Assembly (NCBI RefSeq): GCF_901709675.1
Contig: NC_051094.1
Span: 19,186,501-19,250,500, forward strand
DNA from: Syngnathus acus
Taxonomy: Eukaryota > Chordata > Actinopteri > Syngnathiformes > Syngnathidae
Length of the DNA stretch: 64,000 bases
Direction: 5' to 3'
The notes below the pieces were generated by a model. That model had not been told where the DNA came from. It ran no database searches and saw nothing but the letters and a program-made list of their open reading frames with translations. Positions 45,430-55,902 of the stretch are shown here, piece after piece. The translations under genes and the position numbers were made by a program. Numbering within the stretch: position 1 is the stretch's first letter; every line of letters begins with the position of its first letter.

Positions 45430-48369
45430 TGTGCTTTTTGGCAGCTTGCAAACATATTTTATTAAAGGCTACGTTAGACATTGTCAAACGCGCACTTTAT
45501 TAAAGTGGCACCGGCTCCCCGGTAACGGGCTCAATAAGCCGGGAGTGAAGGGACTAGTCCGTAGCTGACCACCCGCGTTAAATTAATTCTATTAGAATCA
45601 ATCTAATTTCTATACGACGCCAACCCCTCTAAAGCCATTCGACGCGCGAGCCGAGTAACTCGATTCGAGGCAAGTCGTCGATATGACCGCGCCGTAATGA
45701 TGGCTCCCTTCGGTTGTTTGATGCTGGTATTACTTTACGGATATTTTTTAGGTGCCTTTGTTAAGGCCTCAGGGATTCGTTTGTCTAGCGCACCCTAGCA
45801 CTAGTTTTGTCGAAATAACTTTTGATATGGCCCCGCTCTACTGGGTTTGAGGAAGTAACGAGCCTACTTCCCTTTTTTCGGAAGAAAGTCCCATTTGCAG
45901 AAGTATGGCAATGATAGTGTTTGAGAATGACTTTAATGCATTAAATCACTAATTCTAACATGATATGTTTAAACACTTAACCGTGAGAGTGCTTCCACCA
46001 ATTTGATTGTTTCCAACAAAATGATATTTTACTTAATACGATTTAAAATGATTTAATCGGATTATTATTATCTTGCTATTTATTTTGAAGGCAAATTAGT
46101 CCCTCCAAATCATTCAAAGTAACCTCTGACGCGGCCCGAAGAAACAGGAACGGGCTCGTGCCCGAAGGACATTTACTAATTATAGCTCTAACACTAATCC
46201 GAAAAGTCGAATTTGAAAACCTTCCTTATTTTTATTTAATATGGTATGTTTGCATACCATAATAATCTCCTATTTATAAACTGAGTTATCAACCCAACCT
46301 CAAACAATTAATTGCATACAAATTAGCGCACCACGAATTAAATGAGTATATAAAACACATTTATTGAAGAAGCATGAAATAGAATTACAAATCTCAATCC
46401 TCCAAAAACTGAACAATCCCACTCACTGATACACTTGCAAATAAAATCATTCAATCCCGGAGCACTTTTGATTGCAAAACAAAAATCAGAAAAGAGGGAA
46501 AAGGTAGCTACCAATTGGGTGTTATCTTCTTTTTGGTGGAAATAAAGTCGAGTGATCAGTTCGATTTTATTTCTAAAATCCAATTTGGAAACTAGTTAGG
46601 CCCCGTGAGGACAGACTACCCGATGACTGTCTCCTCCGCTTGCGGACATACAGAAGAAGTCTCCCCTCACCTAGTTTCTCACGCAAAGTTGTCCAGTCCA
46701 ATTCTTTTGAGTAAATCCAAGTTAATCCAGGCCAGCGATCTTGCGTCTCACACAAGGCTCTTGAAGGCTGTAGAAAAAGTCTTGAAACTCATACGGGCTT
46801 CTTCACGTATGAACGCGGTCCGGGAGAGAGCCCCGTAGATGTCCAAGGTGACCTTTTTATAGACCTCTCTGGCCCCCCCCCTTTTCTCTATACTGTCCTC
46901 TATACTGTCCTCTATACTGTCCAGTTTCCCACGCTCATAAGTTATGAGTCATAACCTTGCGGTTTGAGCAGCTGTTTCCGCTGGCCTCTATACTGTCCAG
47001 TTTCCCACGCTCATAAGTTATGAGTCATAACCTTGCGGTTTTGAGCAGCTGTTTCCGCCCCACTCTCTTTCCACCAAAAACCTGTAGAAACCCTGGCAAG
47101 CACCTTATTTCCTCCTTTCCTCACTTCTCCTTTCATAAAACCAATATTTCAAAGTTACACTTTTTACTCAACCATTTAAATCAGAAATCAAAACCCTTGA
47201 TTTTATTTTTTAAACATTTTCTTAACACACCACTCGTGGTGGGCCTCTTTTCCTAATTGTTTGATAATATTGCTTTATGCTGTTACAGAATATATTTCAG
47301 CCAAGCAAAGAAAATAAACTAAAAATAAAATAAAATAAAAACTCATTTATTTTCCCCTTTCCAACTATTTTTAACACACCCCTATTTTTATATGGGTGGG
47401 CAGCTTATTCTAATTCTGTGATAATATCGCTTTAAGCGGTTGCAGAATATATTTTAGCCAAGCAAGTAAAATAAAATTAAAATAAAAATTATATTTGTGC
47501 TTCCATGTGTGACCCATAATCCGACCCCTTTATCTCTTTGGTCTCCTGCACCGGTTTGGCTCCATCTTTTGGAAAATTTTGGAATTTCAGCTTTGCCAAT
47601 TCATTCAATATTTCCCCACCTAATCTTGCACCATCTGCTGTTAAAATTTGGAATTTCAACCCCGCCAATTTATTACTGGGAGCAATCCATACTCACTTCT
47701 TGCACCATTTGTTTCCCCCCCCCCCACTCCATGTTACATGACAACATATATAATCACATCGAAATAATCTTCGGTAGTGGCTGTACTTATGCAAAGCATT
47801 TGATGAACCGGAAAGTGAGGAAGTGTGCAGACAACTGCACCAAGATGTTTTCTCCTAAGTGTTGTGTACACAGGGTGCAAGCATCGGTCAGGCGGGACCA
47901 AGACGACGTACAAGCTGTCAAAAATATCTCCAAATTGGAGAGGTGTGAATCACATCTCGTCGTTGTGGTCGGAAAAAACCCAACCACCAGAACAGCTGCA
48001 CTCAGCGATAACATCCCATGAGGAGGGGACGGCCATCGACCAATCATCTCACAATGTTTTGCATGTTTGAATATTCATATTGTGTTTCTTTATAACTGGG
48101 CAATCCGGAAGAATGTGTTGTTCCTTGATGGTTACAAGAGCACACCAGTTTTGTGTGAGGGACCCGGGGAACCCAGGCCTGTATTAGCTTGCTTTGTCAG
48201 GAATAAACAATTGGTAAATTCGGTCTGATTGAGCTACTGGTCTTCTCTTTGACAGAACGAACTCGCAAAATTGTTAGGTGCGCCAGTGTGTGGATTAGGA
48301 CATAATTCATGTGTTAAGTGTTGATCATAATTTGGAGTCAGATCAATAGCTAAAATCCGTAGCCTAACA
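45430..48369 (+). repeat. 3' LTR of ERV2, split by a solo LTR
   Basis: LTR parts are 45430-45481 and 47748-48369, total about 674 bp, ending GTAGCCTAACA. It includes an AATAAA at about 48203. The insertion at 45482-47743 separates the two parts. Confidence 0.85.
45482..47743 (-). mobile_element. solo LTR of another retroelement
   Basis: Bounded by TGTCA and TGACA ends with the 4-bp duplication ACAT (45478-45481 and 47744-47747), as expected of retroviral or LTR-retrotransposon integration. No gag, pol or env frame was found in 2,262 bp, so I read it as one long LTR. On the minus strand a TATAAAAAGG box (near 46850), AATAAAATCG and CAATAAATGTG are spaced like promoter and polyadenylation sites. 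Tandem duplications occur at 46860-47060. A length above 2 kb is long for an LTR. Confidence 0.65.
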
Positions 48370-48589
48370 CTAGTCAGTGTTTTATCCTTTTTTATCTTAG
48401 TGGTTATTACAGTTCTCACTATTTAACCAGCACAAAAAGTCACAGGTCACACAGGTCACATGTGAGATCAATTCACATTTGACAAGTAAACATGTAGACG
48501 CTTTTGTATCTTATTAGATTACTCGTAAGACTTTAAACATTACAAGCTTGGTCCAGTTGGCCACTACGGCATCAAAAAGGGGATCAATC

Positions 48590-48630
<41 letters not shown>

Positions 48631-49885
48631 ACACACACTTATTTCTAATTCAGGTATCATATTCTGCATTTCGCAACACATTTTATGCACGTAATGTGAA
48701 TAACAAATTAATTTTGAGCATTAATCCAATCCCTGTCGGCTATTCAAGAACAACTCTCACCTACTACTGTCACAAATGATTATTTTGCTAGTTGACTGGT
48801 CACCTGTAAATGATCGTGCAACTTAAATTGAAGGCGATACTGTGGCCTTAACATTTTTAGCTGTTTAAATTTAGTGTATTTGAAATTAGAACCATAAACT
48901 ATTGTATTCACTATGCCCACTTGCACTATGAGCAATAAACATGGATGTCACGTGATTTTCAGAATTCTATAGGTGGCGTGTAGGATGAAAGCATTTTGTT
49001 TTGAAAGTACATTGTAGTAGGAGTAAATTCTAAACCCACTTTCTCTGCACACCATGGAGAAAATTTAAGGAACATTGATCATATATTTTTTTTATTTAGT
49101 ATTGATACGATAGTACTGATAATTGCCAACGAGACGGCAAGTAGAGTGGCAAAACATTAGGTAGGAGTGGCAGCTGCCACCACTTGCCATATTGTAAAAC
49201 AGCCTGTTTGCAAGCCTTTGCAGCCCACCTTAACTCGTGATTGCCTGCAATTAATTTAAACCACGGTGTTTCATCAGTGGCACTTCAACGGGGCCTCGTT
49301 TGAGTCAGATAGACACTTTAGACCTGGGGAAAATTTTTTATTCTCATACCTGATTAAAGTCCACAAATGCAGATTTTGAATTCTAGGACGTTACAAAATT
49401 GTAGTGAATGACTAATCAATTGAATGAGAGAGATGAGAATATTTGAAATCCACATTTTTATTAATGAAGTGTGACTGACAATGAAATTTAAAAGAAAAAA
49501 GGTCAAGCACATCAGCCAACTAATTAAGCCTGGCGCATTATTCAAAAATGCAAAAGAAAAACACACAATCAATTGAATGAGAGAGATGAGAATATTTGAA
49601 AGCCACATTTTTATTAATAAAGTGTGACTGACAATGAACTCTAAAAGAAAAAAGGTCAAGCACATCAGCCAACTAATTAAGCCTGGTGCATTATTCAAAA
49701 AAAAAAACTTAAATAAAATAAAAAGCTGACACAATATTGCAATTCAAAATCCAGGGATCTCCTGCATTAGTTGTACCTCTGCAGTTGTCACTCCAAATGT
49801 TTCTTTGAATTTGATCTTTTTTTCCTCTTTTGAGTAGAAAACACTTAGTTTACTATGTACTGTACAACCAACCTTAATACTATTA
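48370..49885 (+). other. host intron with simple repeats
   Basis: A (TC)n tract at about 48592-48629 and a 153-bp tandem duplication at 49416-49710. No exon or mobile element recognised in the rest. Confidence 0.5.
49416..49710. repeat. 153-bp tandem duplication
   Basis: TCAATTGAATGAGAGAGATG starts both units, at 49416 and 49569. The copies differ at only a few positions. Confidence 0.9.
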
Positions 49886-51026
49886 CAGGACTGTCTCAGA
49901 AAATTAGAATATTGTGATAAAGGTCTTTATTTTCTGTAATGCAATTAAAAATACAAAAATGTCATACATTCTGGATTCATTACAAATCAACTGAAATATT
50001 GCAAGCCTTTCATTATTATAATATTGCTGATTATGGCATACAGCTTCAGAAAACTCATATAACCTATCTCAAAATATTAGAATATCATGAAAAAGTAAAC
50101 TAATCGGGTATTCAACTAATCACTTGAATCGTCTAACTAACTCGAAACACCTGCAAGGGTTTTCTGAGACTTGAAAAACACAGCTTGGTTCAGTAAACTA
50201 AATCACAAGTATGGGGAAGACTGCTGATCTGACTGCTGTCCAGAGGACCATAATTGACACCCTCCATCAGGAGGGTAAGACACAAAAATAAATTTCTCAA
50301 AGAGCAAGCTGTTCACAGAGTGCAGTTTCAAAGCACATCCACAAAAAGTCTGTTGGAAGAGGGAAATGTGGCAAGAAACGCCGCACAACCAAGAAAGATG
50401 ACCGCAGCCTTAACAGCATTGTGAAGAAGAGTCGCTTCCAGAATTTGGGGGAGCTTCAAAGACAATGGACTGAAGCTGGAGTCCAGGTATCAAAAGCCAC
50501 CGTTCACAGACGTGTCTGGGAAATGGGCTACAATAGCCGTATTCCCATGGTCAAGCCACTTCTGAAGCGTCTGACTTGGGCTATGGAAAAGAAGCACTGG
50601 ACAGTTGCAGAGTGGTCCAAAGTCCTCTTTTCAGACGAAAGCAAGTTTTGTATTTCATTTGGAAGTCAAGGCGCCAGAGTCTGGAGAAAGGCTGGAGAGG
50701 AGCAAAATCCAAGTTGCTTGAAATCCAGTGTAAAGTTCCCACAGTCAGCGATGGTTTGGGGAGCCATGTCAGCTGCTGGTGTTGGCCCACTGTCTTTCAT
50801 CAAGTCCAGAGTAAATGCAGCTGTGTACCAAGAGATTTTAGAGCACTACATGCTTCCGTCTGCTGAAAAGCTCTATGGCGATGATGATTTCATTTTCCAG
50901 CATGATCTGGCACCTGCCCACAGTGCCAAAACCACCAGTAAATGGTATACTGACCATGGCATTACTTTCCTCGATTGGCCTGCCAATTCCCATGACCTGA
51001 ACCCCATAGATAATTTGTATCTGTAA
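49886..51026 (+). mobile_element. Tc1-like transposon, right end missing
   Basis: Begins after TA with CAGGACTGTCTCAGAAAATT, a typical Tc1-family terminal repeat, and a second inner repeat (AAAATATTAGAATATCATGA) near 50070. The transposase follows. It stops at about 51026 in the middle of the coding region without a right terminal repeat. Confidence 0.85.
50211..51026 (+). pseudogene. Tc1-type transposase, stop-interrupted and truncated
   Basis: Starts MGKTADLTAVQRTIIDTL and meets an in-frame TAA at 50289-50291 (after KTQK). It then continues in the same frame through the helix-turn-helix region (ASCSQSAVSKHIHKKSVGRG) and catalytic domain: LFSDESKF (first Asp), DFIFQHDLAPAHS (second Asp) and NPIDN, where the family has Glu and this copy has Asp. 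Reading ends a few residues later, so the C terminus is lost. The position after RIPMVKPLLKR is also shortened relative to relatives. Inactive. Confidence 0.85.
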
Positions 51027-51157
51027 AGGTGATTAGTTCTATTATCATTATTATTTTTGGAAGGGTGAGGGGTGTTATTGGAAGCTGAAAGTTAATTTGG
51101 GGGAACTCACATTTGGGAATACAGGTTTATACTGAATTGCTGTGCACTCCACAACAG

Positions 51158-51321
51158 GAGGGGCTGCTGAGCTGTCTGGTCGACTGGAGGTTGATGAGGT
51201 TTTGTCAATAAATGGATTCTCCGTGGAAGGTCTTAAGCATCATGATGCCTGGAAAATCATTAAAGCAACTCATAAAGGGCCCATTCATCTTGTCATTTGC
51301 AAGCTTGGTGCCTGGCTGTAA
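51158..51321 (+). CDS. pdzd2: terminal exon of the PDZ protein: second half of the last PDZ domain
   Basis: After an acceptor at 51156-51157 (CTCCACAACAG), the frame entering in phase 1 reads [20 protein letters not shown], then [20 protein letters not shown] and [13 protein letters not shown] before TAA at 51319. This is the C-terminal half of a PDZ domain, with the GGAAE turn, a VDEVLSING counterpart of the GDEI turn, the last helix and the final strand. The frame has about 54 codons and no internal stop. The preceding exon must end in phase 1 with the first half of the domain; I could not find it between 27608 and 51157. The proposed donor at 27607 would leave phase 2, so it cannot splice here directly. 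Confidence 0.75.
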
Positions 51322-51548
51322 TGTGTAGAAAGTTATTTTAAACTCTCTCAAGAAAGAAATCTGAATGCTACAAAATTAAGTAGTAGAGCCAATGGTATGT
51401 TCTCAACAATAATGTTATTATACAAATGTCTAATTTTGAGTGATTTTACTCCATGTTGTCATTACCTGATATTTGTAATGTAGCATGCGAGATGTGTCTC
51501 AAGCTTTGTTTACAATGTATTTAATATTGATCATAAATGTGATTTGCA

Positions 51549-51554
51549 AATAAA
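51549..51554 (+). terminator. pdzd2: polyadenylation signal of the PDZ gene
   Basis: AATAAA lies 228 bp after the stop codon and is followed by a T-rich stretch at 51570-51580. A plausible 3' end of the transcript. Confidence 0.6.
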
Positions 51555-51749
51555 GTGATTTAAAAGGTATTTTTTTAACAAAGCATTTGTTCTTTCTACA
51601 GTTTTATTTATGAATTTATAACTTTACCTCATAAGTCTTTTGTACATAACTGTATTTGGTATTTTGGCCCATTCCTGCATGCAGATCTCTTTGAGAACAG
51701 TGATGTTTGGGGCTATCGCTAGGCAACGCAGCCTTTAATAATAATAATA

Positions 51750-52380
51750 CAGTGGAGCCTCAGTTTTCGAACGTCCCAGTTCTCGAACAAATCGGTATTC
51801 GAACAGAAGATTCGAGATTTTTTTTCCTTCGGATGTCGGACGACATTCGGTTGTCGAACCTCGCGAGATGAGTCGAGAGGACCCGCATGCCAACTGACTC
51901 CGTTCGTTATTACATTCTCGTTACTCTGAGGATTGCATCAACTCTAATCATGCCTCCAAAGGAAGCAAGTGGGAGCAGTAAAGCCATCCTAAAACACAAA
52001 GACGCTCCTAAAGCAATGCGACAGTGAGCGCCCGGCGGGCTGCGGTTGCACGATCGGACCAAATTGAGCTCCCTGCGCACTGAGGTCCACTTAGATTTTG
52101 GAAAGTACATCAGGACTTTAAAAATATTTTCTAAATTTTAGCGACCGCTCTGTCACAATAGTGCGACCAGCGCGGTGCAGTTGCACGGTCGGCGACGCGC
52201 TACTGTTGCGCATTCGGCGGTGCGCTGCAGTTGCGCGATCGGACAAAAATGCGCAAATGAAAAAATGCTTAAAACGGATTTTTTTTTTCCATTATTTGTA
52301 ATGGGAAAACATGATTCGGACGATTCACTTCTCGAACAGCCTTCTGGAACGGATTGTGGTCGAAAACCGAGGCTCCACTG
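51750..52380. mobile_element. Tigger-type MITE
   Basis: CAGTGGAGCCTCAGTTTTCG and the matching right end CGAAAACCGAGGCTCCACTG lie between TA dinucleotides (51748-51749 and 52381-52382). A short remnant reads MPPKEASGSSKAILKHKDAP from 51952, which resembles the start of a Tigger transposase, then a stop. Confidence 0.85.
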
Positions 52381-52382
52381 TA

Positions 52383-52790
52383 CATCTATTCCCGAAGGAT
52401 AAAAAATTTGGTTTGTCGTTCATCAAAGAGGCTTGCCGTGGACCACGTCGGCTTGCCCGCCGCTCAGCGAGGAGGCTCACCGCGGACGGTGTTGGTCGAT
52501 CCACTGTACAGTGATGAGGCTTGCCGTGGACTGTGTTGACCGCGTTCCAATTTAATTTCGGGTAAATAGCTAGAAAACAATCTCAGGAGGTCGGCTTGTT
52601 GCAAATATTGCAATAACCAGTCTTCCAGCGAGGACCCTTCAGCTGAGTGTCGACTTTTAAAGGAACACAAAAAGGAAATTTCAGAACTTTTTTTTTTGGG
52701 TGAAAGGAAATGAAATCGTTTTTTGGTGATAGGAAATTGACAGACGTTACAGGGCACTTTAGCTGTAGGGAGGCTGCTTATTTCTTGCTC
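52383..52790. other. unassigned
   Basis: No recognised element. The minus strand has an open 97-codon stretch (52464-52757) with LEDWLLQYLQQADLLRLFSS, unlike anything I can name. It could be the distal part of the ERV3 remnant. Confidence 0.3.
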
Positions 52791-54326
52791 TTAATTTAGC
52801 CATGGAAAGGCGAATCGTTTAACGAGGTTTTCCGAGGTTGAAATGGGCCTAATTCCACCCATAGAGGCCATGCATTTTGCTTCAGTAACAGTCATTGCTC
52901 TGGCCTCCAGGTGAACTTGCGTGGAGGAAGGGGGGAGTTTGGAACACACATAGCAACCCTCCTGTGTGTGTGATCTCACAGTGAACTTAACGTACCGGTA
53001 CCAAGTGTTGGTTTCGTATGGGTTTCTGGGGTCCCATGACCAGTCCTCAAAGTTCTCATCATGTAACCATCTTTTTCCACGATCAACATTGTCACTTGGT
53101 CTGTTCAGATGAGTCCATAGACCAGTGGTCACCAAACTACGGCCCGCGGGCCGGATACGGCCCACGGGACCGTTTAATCCGGCCCGCCAACCCTGAACAA
53201 ATTGTATTATTAAACTTTTTTTTTTTTGTCATTTTGCCTGCAATGACTGCGTTTCCCCAGTAGATGGGGAAGCGCTCGCCTGCGCATTTACTACCGGAAG
53301 CCGTGTCAGAAAGCTCGGTGCACACTTACAAGTGCGTGTACGTACTCAGTAGTACGGACATGGCGCACTCGCGCTCTATTTGTATCAGTCCCGAATTTAG
53401 AGCGTGGGCTGTGACGACAGCATTCTTGTAATTCGCGCGCTGAGCTTTCAGATGCAGTTTTGCGCTAAAGCCACCCACAAACCTTCCCCTGGAATCCTTC
53501 CATTAAAATGAGTCGCCCAAGGAAAAGCAAGGTGGACACAGTGCCGAGCGTTTAAAAGAGAGTGGCCAATTTGGCTCGACGTACGCGACGTGACGTTCAG
53601 CCACATGAACGTCAACATCAACCCGTCACAGATCGAGGTAAACGGACCAACACCTCGGATTTCGCCTAAGAATTGCCACAACAAATTTTACTCCAGACTA
53701 TGACGCACTAGCAAACTTTAACAAAAAAGACAGCGGTGTCTACAAGCCTACTGGAACCTACAAAAGGATTATAAGGAAGGAACACAAGAACTTTAAGAGA
53801 CTGCTCATATGTGTCAGAGAGATTCTGCTCTGACAACTGAGCTGAACTTTTATCTGTTAAGATTGTGCATGGCACAACAGAAAGTTAATGTTCCATGGCT
53901 TTTTTTTTTATGAGGAACCCAGAGAGAGTTATTTAGTTATTATTTATTTCCGTTTTTTTCTGTGAAGAACTCAGAGAGGGTTATTTAGTTATTATTTATT
54001 TCATTAATAGTGTTATTATTTGTTTCCTGACTTTTTTTCTGTAAAGAACCTGGAAAGGGTTATTAAATAACCGTTATTTGGTTATGTGTGGCTTTCTGGA
54101 AAACAATACATTTTTTAAGCTCCCCTACGATCGTCACACTTTTTCTGTTACAAACTGACACCGGCCCCCCATCAGAGAAGGGAAAAGTTATGTGGCCCTC
54201 ACAGGAAAAAGTTTGGGGACCCCTGCCATAGACCATAGCATGCTCCAACCACAACACAGCAGAGGATCCACCTGGCATGTGGAGCCCCGTTGCTACTAGG
54301 ATGGCAGAGACGCCGATATTTCCCAT
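52791..54326 (-). pseudogene. retroviral env surface fragment split by a hAT element (ERV3)
   Basis: The 5' part (54326-54226) gives a hydrophobic leader-like stretch. After the hAT insertion the frame continues from 53114 to 52791 with TWYRYVKFTV and CYVCSKLPPS, a cysteine-containing pattern of fish retroviral surface subunits. It ends in a stop at 52791 and no transmembrane subunit follows. Inactive. Confidence 0.6.
53123..54225 (+). mobile_element. non-autonomous hAT element, relative of 6763
   Basis: CAGTGGTCACCAAACTACGG and GTTTGGGGACCCCTG ends with the 8-bp duplication CCATAGAC (53115-53122 and 54226-54233). At 53508 MSRPRKSKVDT begins the same N-to-C fused transposase remnant as at 7914, here with frame breaks. 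Confidence 0.85.
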
Positions 54327-54469
54327 TGCCTAGTCAGAGTGGGGATCTTATGGATTCCATTCTTCACCAACATTGAGACGCCCCGCCCTAAACGACGAGG
54401 CCCCTTTGTAGTCAGACCTCCCCCCACTCCGAAAATGGGGTACAGCACTCTCTGTAACGTCCAGTGGCT

Positions 54470-54680
54470 GAGGTGAAACTTTGCTGGGCCTTCCAGCAAT
54501 GTTTAGTGCAGTGGTGGTAGTCAGCAAGACTTGGGATGGCCCCTCCCACCATGGTTGGCCCAGTTTGTCCTTTTTGCCGACCTTTATGTCGTCTCAGTCT
54601 CCTGGCTTGGAGCGGTTGTTGACCTGTGGGGAAGAAAGATCAGGCGGCAGTAAATTTCCATTTGACATCTTTCAGTTTGA
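54470..54680 (-). pseudogene. integrase C-terminal fragment (ERV3 pol)
   Basis: On the minus strand LPPDLSSPQVNNRSKPGD, then KKDKLGQPWWEGPSQVLLTT and ALNIAGRPSK match the SH3-like C-terminal domain of retroviral integrases (PGD, W-GP, QVLLTT). Frame breaks are present. Confidence 0.6.
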
Positions 54681-54749
54681 GTGCTCTGATCATGCTATCT
54701 GCCAAGGACTGTTCTTCATCTGTTCTTTGCAACTCTTGTAGTCAATTTT

Positions 54750-55010
54750 ATTGCCCTTTTGAACTGGGCAAATAGGAGTGTTTGCGGGAAGAGTTTGAGC
54801 ACTTCCTAATGATTCCTCTTAACCAAAGGCCATTTATGACAGGGGCTATCCCATTTATTGCCTCCTGATTTAAAGGAGATTCTCTGATCTTGGTTGGATT
54901 TGTACTGGGGTAATGGACATTAAAAGTCCTACATCAGATGGGCCCTTTGTCCACAAGTTTTCAGGAAGCCCAGCCAATTCCCCCTCCTTCTTTTCATTCA
55001 AACAAGTGTT
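54750..55010 (-). pseudogene. reverse transcriptase N-terminal fragment (ERV3 pol)
   Basis: On the minus strand LAGLPENLWTKGPSDVGLL is the start of a gammaretrovirus-like RT domain. A shifted frame then gives PLNQEAINGIAPVINGLW. It lies next to integrase sequence, so the RT palm, RNase H and most of integrase are deleted. Confidence 0.6.
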
Positions 55011-55307
55011 GATTAGCCAGGGAAGCGCATAAGCGCGTGCCCTTAACAGCTACACCACTTCCTCATAGCTTATTTAGTCACTTTTCAATCATCTTCCGAT
55101 TGCTTCAAGCAAAAGTTTGAAAAGCTTGAGAAACTTTTAACTTAATGGTATGACGCCAAATGTATTAGAGAATCCATATGTCGTAAAGTGTTGTATAATT
55201 ACTATCTTTCACAATCTGTCCAACTCCCTCCCCCCTTCTGAGGCTTGGCAACGCCCATGCCTCACACCTTGACAAACTTTTGGGGAGGATGTGTTTTTTA
55301 CTACATA
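55011..55307. other. unassigned ERV3 interior or intron
   Basis: No recognisable coding sequence. Confidence 0.3.
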
Positions 55308-55319
55308 TGATTCTATCAC

Positions 55320-55527
55320 GGCGGCTCGGTGGCGCACTGGGTAGCACGTCCGCCTCGCAGTTAGGAGGGTGCGGGTTCGATTCCACCTCCGGCCCTCCCT
55401 GTGTGGAGTTTGCTGGCAACCGGTTCAGGGTGTCCCCCGCCTACTGCCCGTTGACGGCTGGGATAGGCTCCAGCACTCCCGCGACCCCCGTGGGGACTAA
55501 GCGGTTCAGAAAATGGATGGATGGATG
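55320..55527 (+). mobile_element. SINE, first family, lacking its middle
   Basis: Complete tRNA-like head from GGCGGCTCGGTGGCGCACTG. It then jumps from GAGTTTGC directly to TGGCAACCGG, missing about 150 bp present in the next copy. GATTCTATCAC precedes and follows it. Confidence 0.85.
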
Positions 55528-55540
55528 GATTCTATCACCA

Positions 55541-55889
55541 CTAGGTAGCACGTCCGCCTCACAGTTAGGAGGGTGCGGGTTCGATTCCACCTCCGGCCCT
55601 CCCTGTGTGGAGTTTGCATGTTCTCCCCGGGCCCGCGTGGGTTTTCTCCGGGCGCTCCGGTTTCCTCCCACATCCCAATAACATGCTTGGTAGGCTGATT
55701 GAGCACTCCAAATTGTCCCTAGGTGTGAGTGCGAGTGCGAATGGTTGTTTGTCTCTGTGTGCCCTGCGATTGGCTGGCAACCGGTTCAGGGTGTCCCCCG
55801 CCTACTGCCCGATGACGCTGGGATAGGCTCCAGCACACCCGCGACCCCCGTGGGGACTAAGCGGTACAGAAAATGGATGGATGGATGGC
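55541..55889 (+). mobile_element. SINE, first family, head slightly truncated
   Basis: Starts at TAGGTAGCACGTCCGCCTCA, about 18 bp into the SINE, and is otherwise complete. It is followed by a third copy of GATTCTATCAC at 55891. Confidence 0.85.
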
Positions 55890-55902
55890 TGATTCTATCA
55901 CC

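Noticed and set aside
47497-48021. 174-codon open frame that looked like a protein in its second half
   Set aside because: It crosses the edge of the solo LTR into the ERV2 LTR, and the same bases are non-coding LTR in ERV1.
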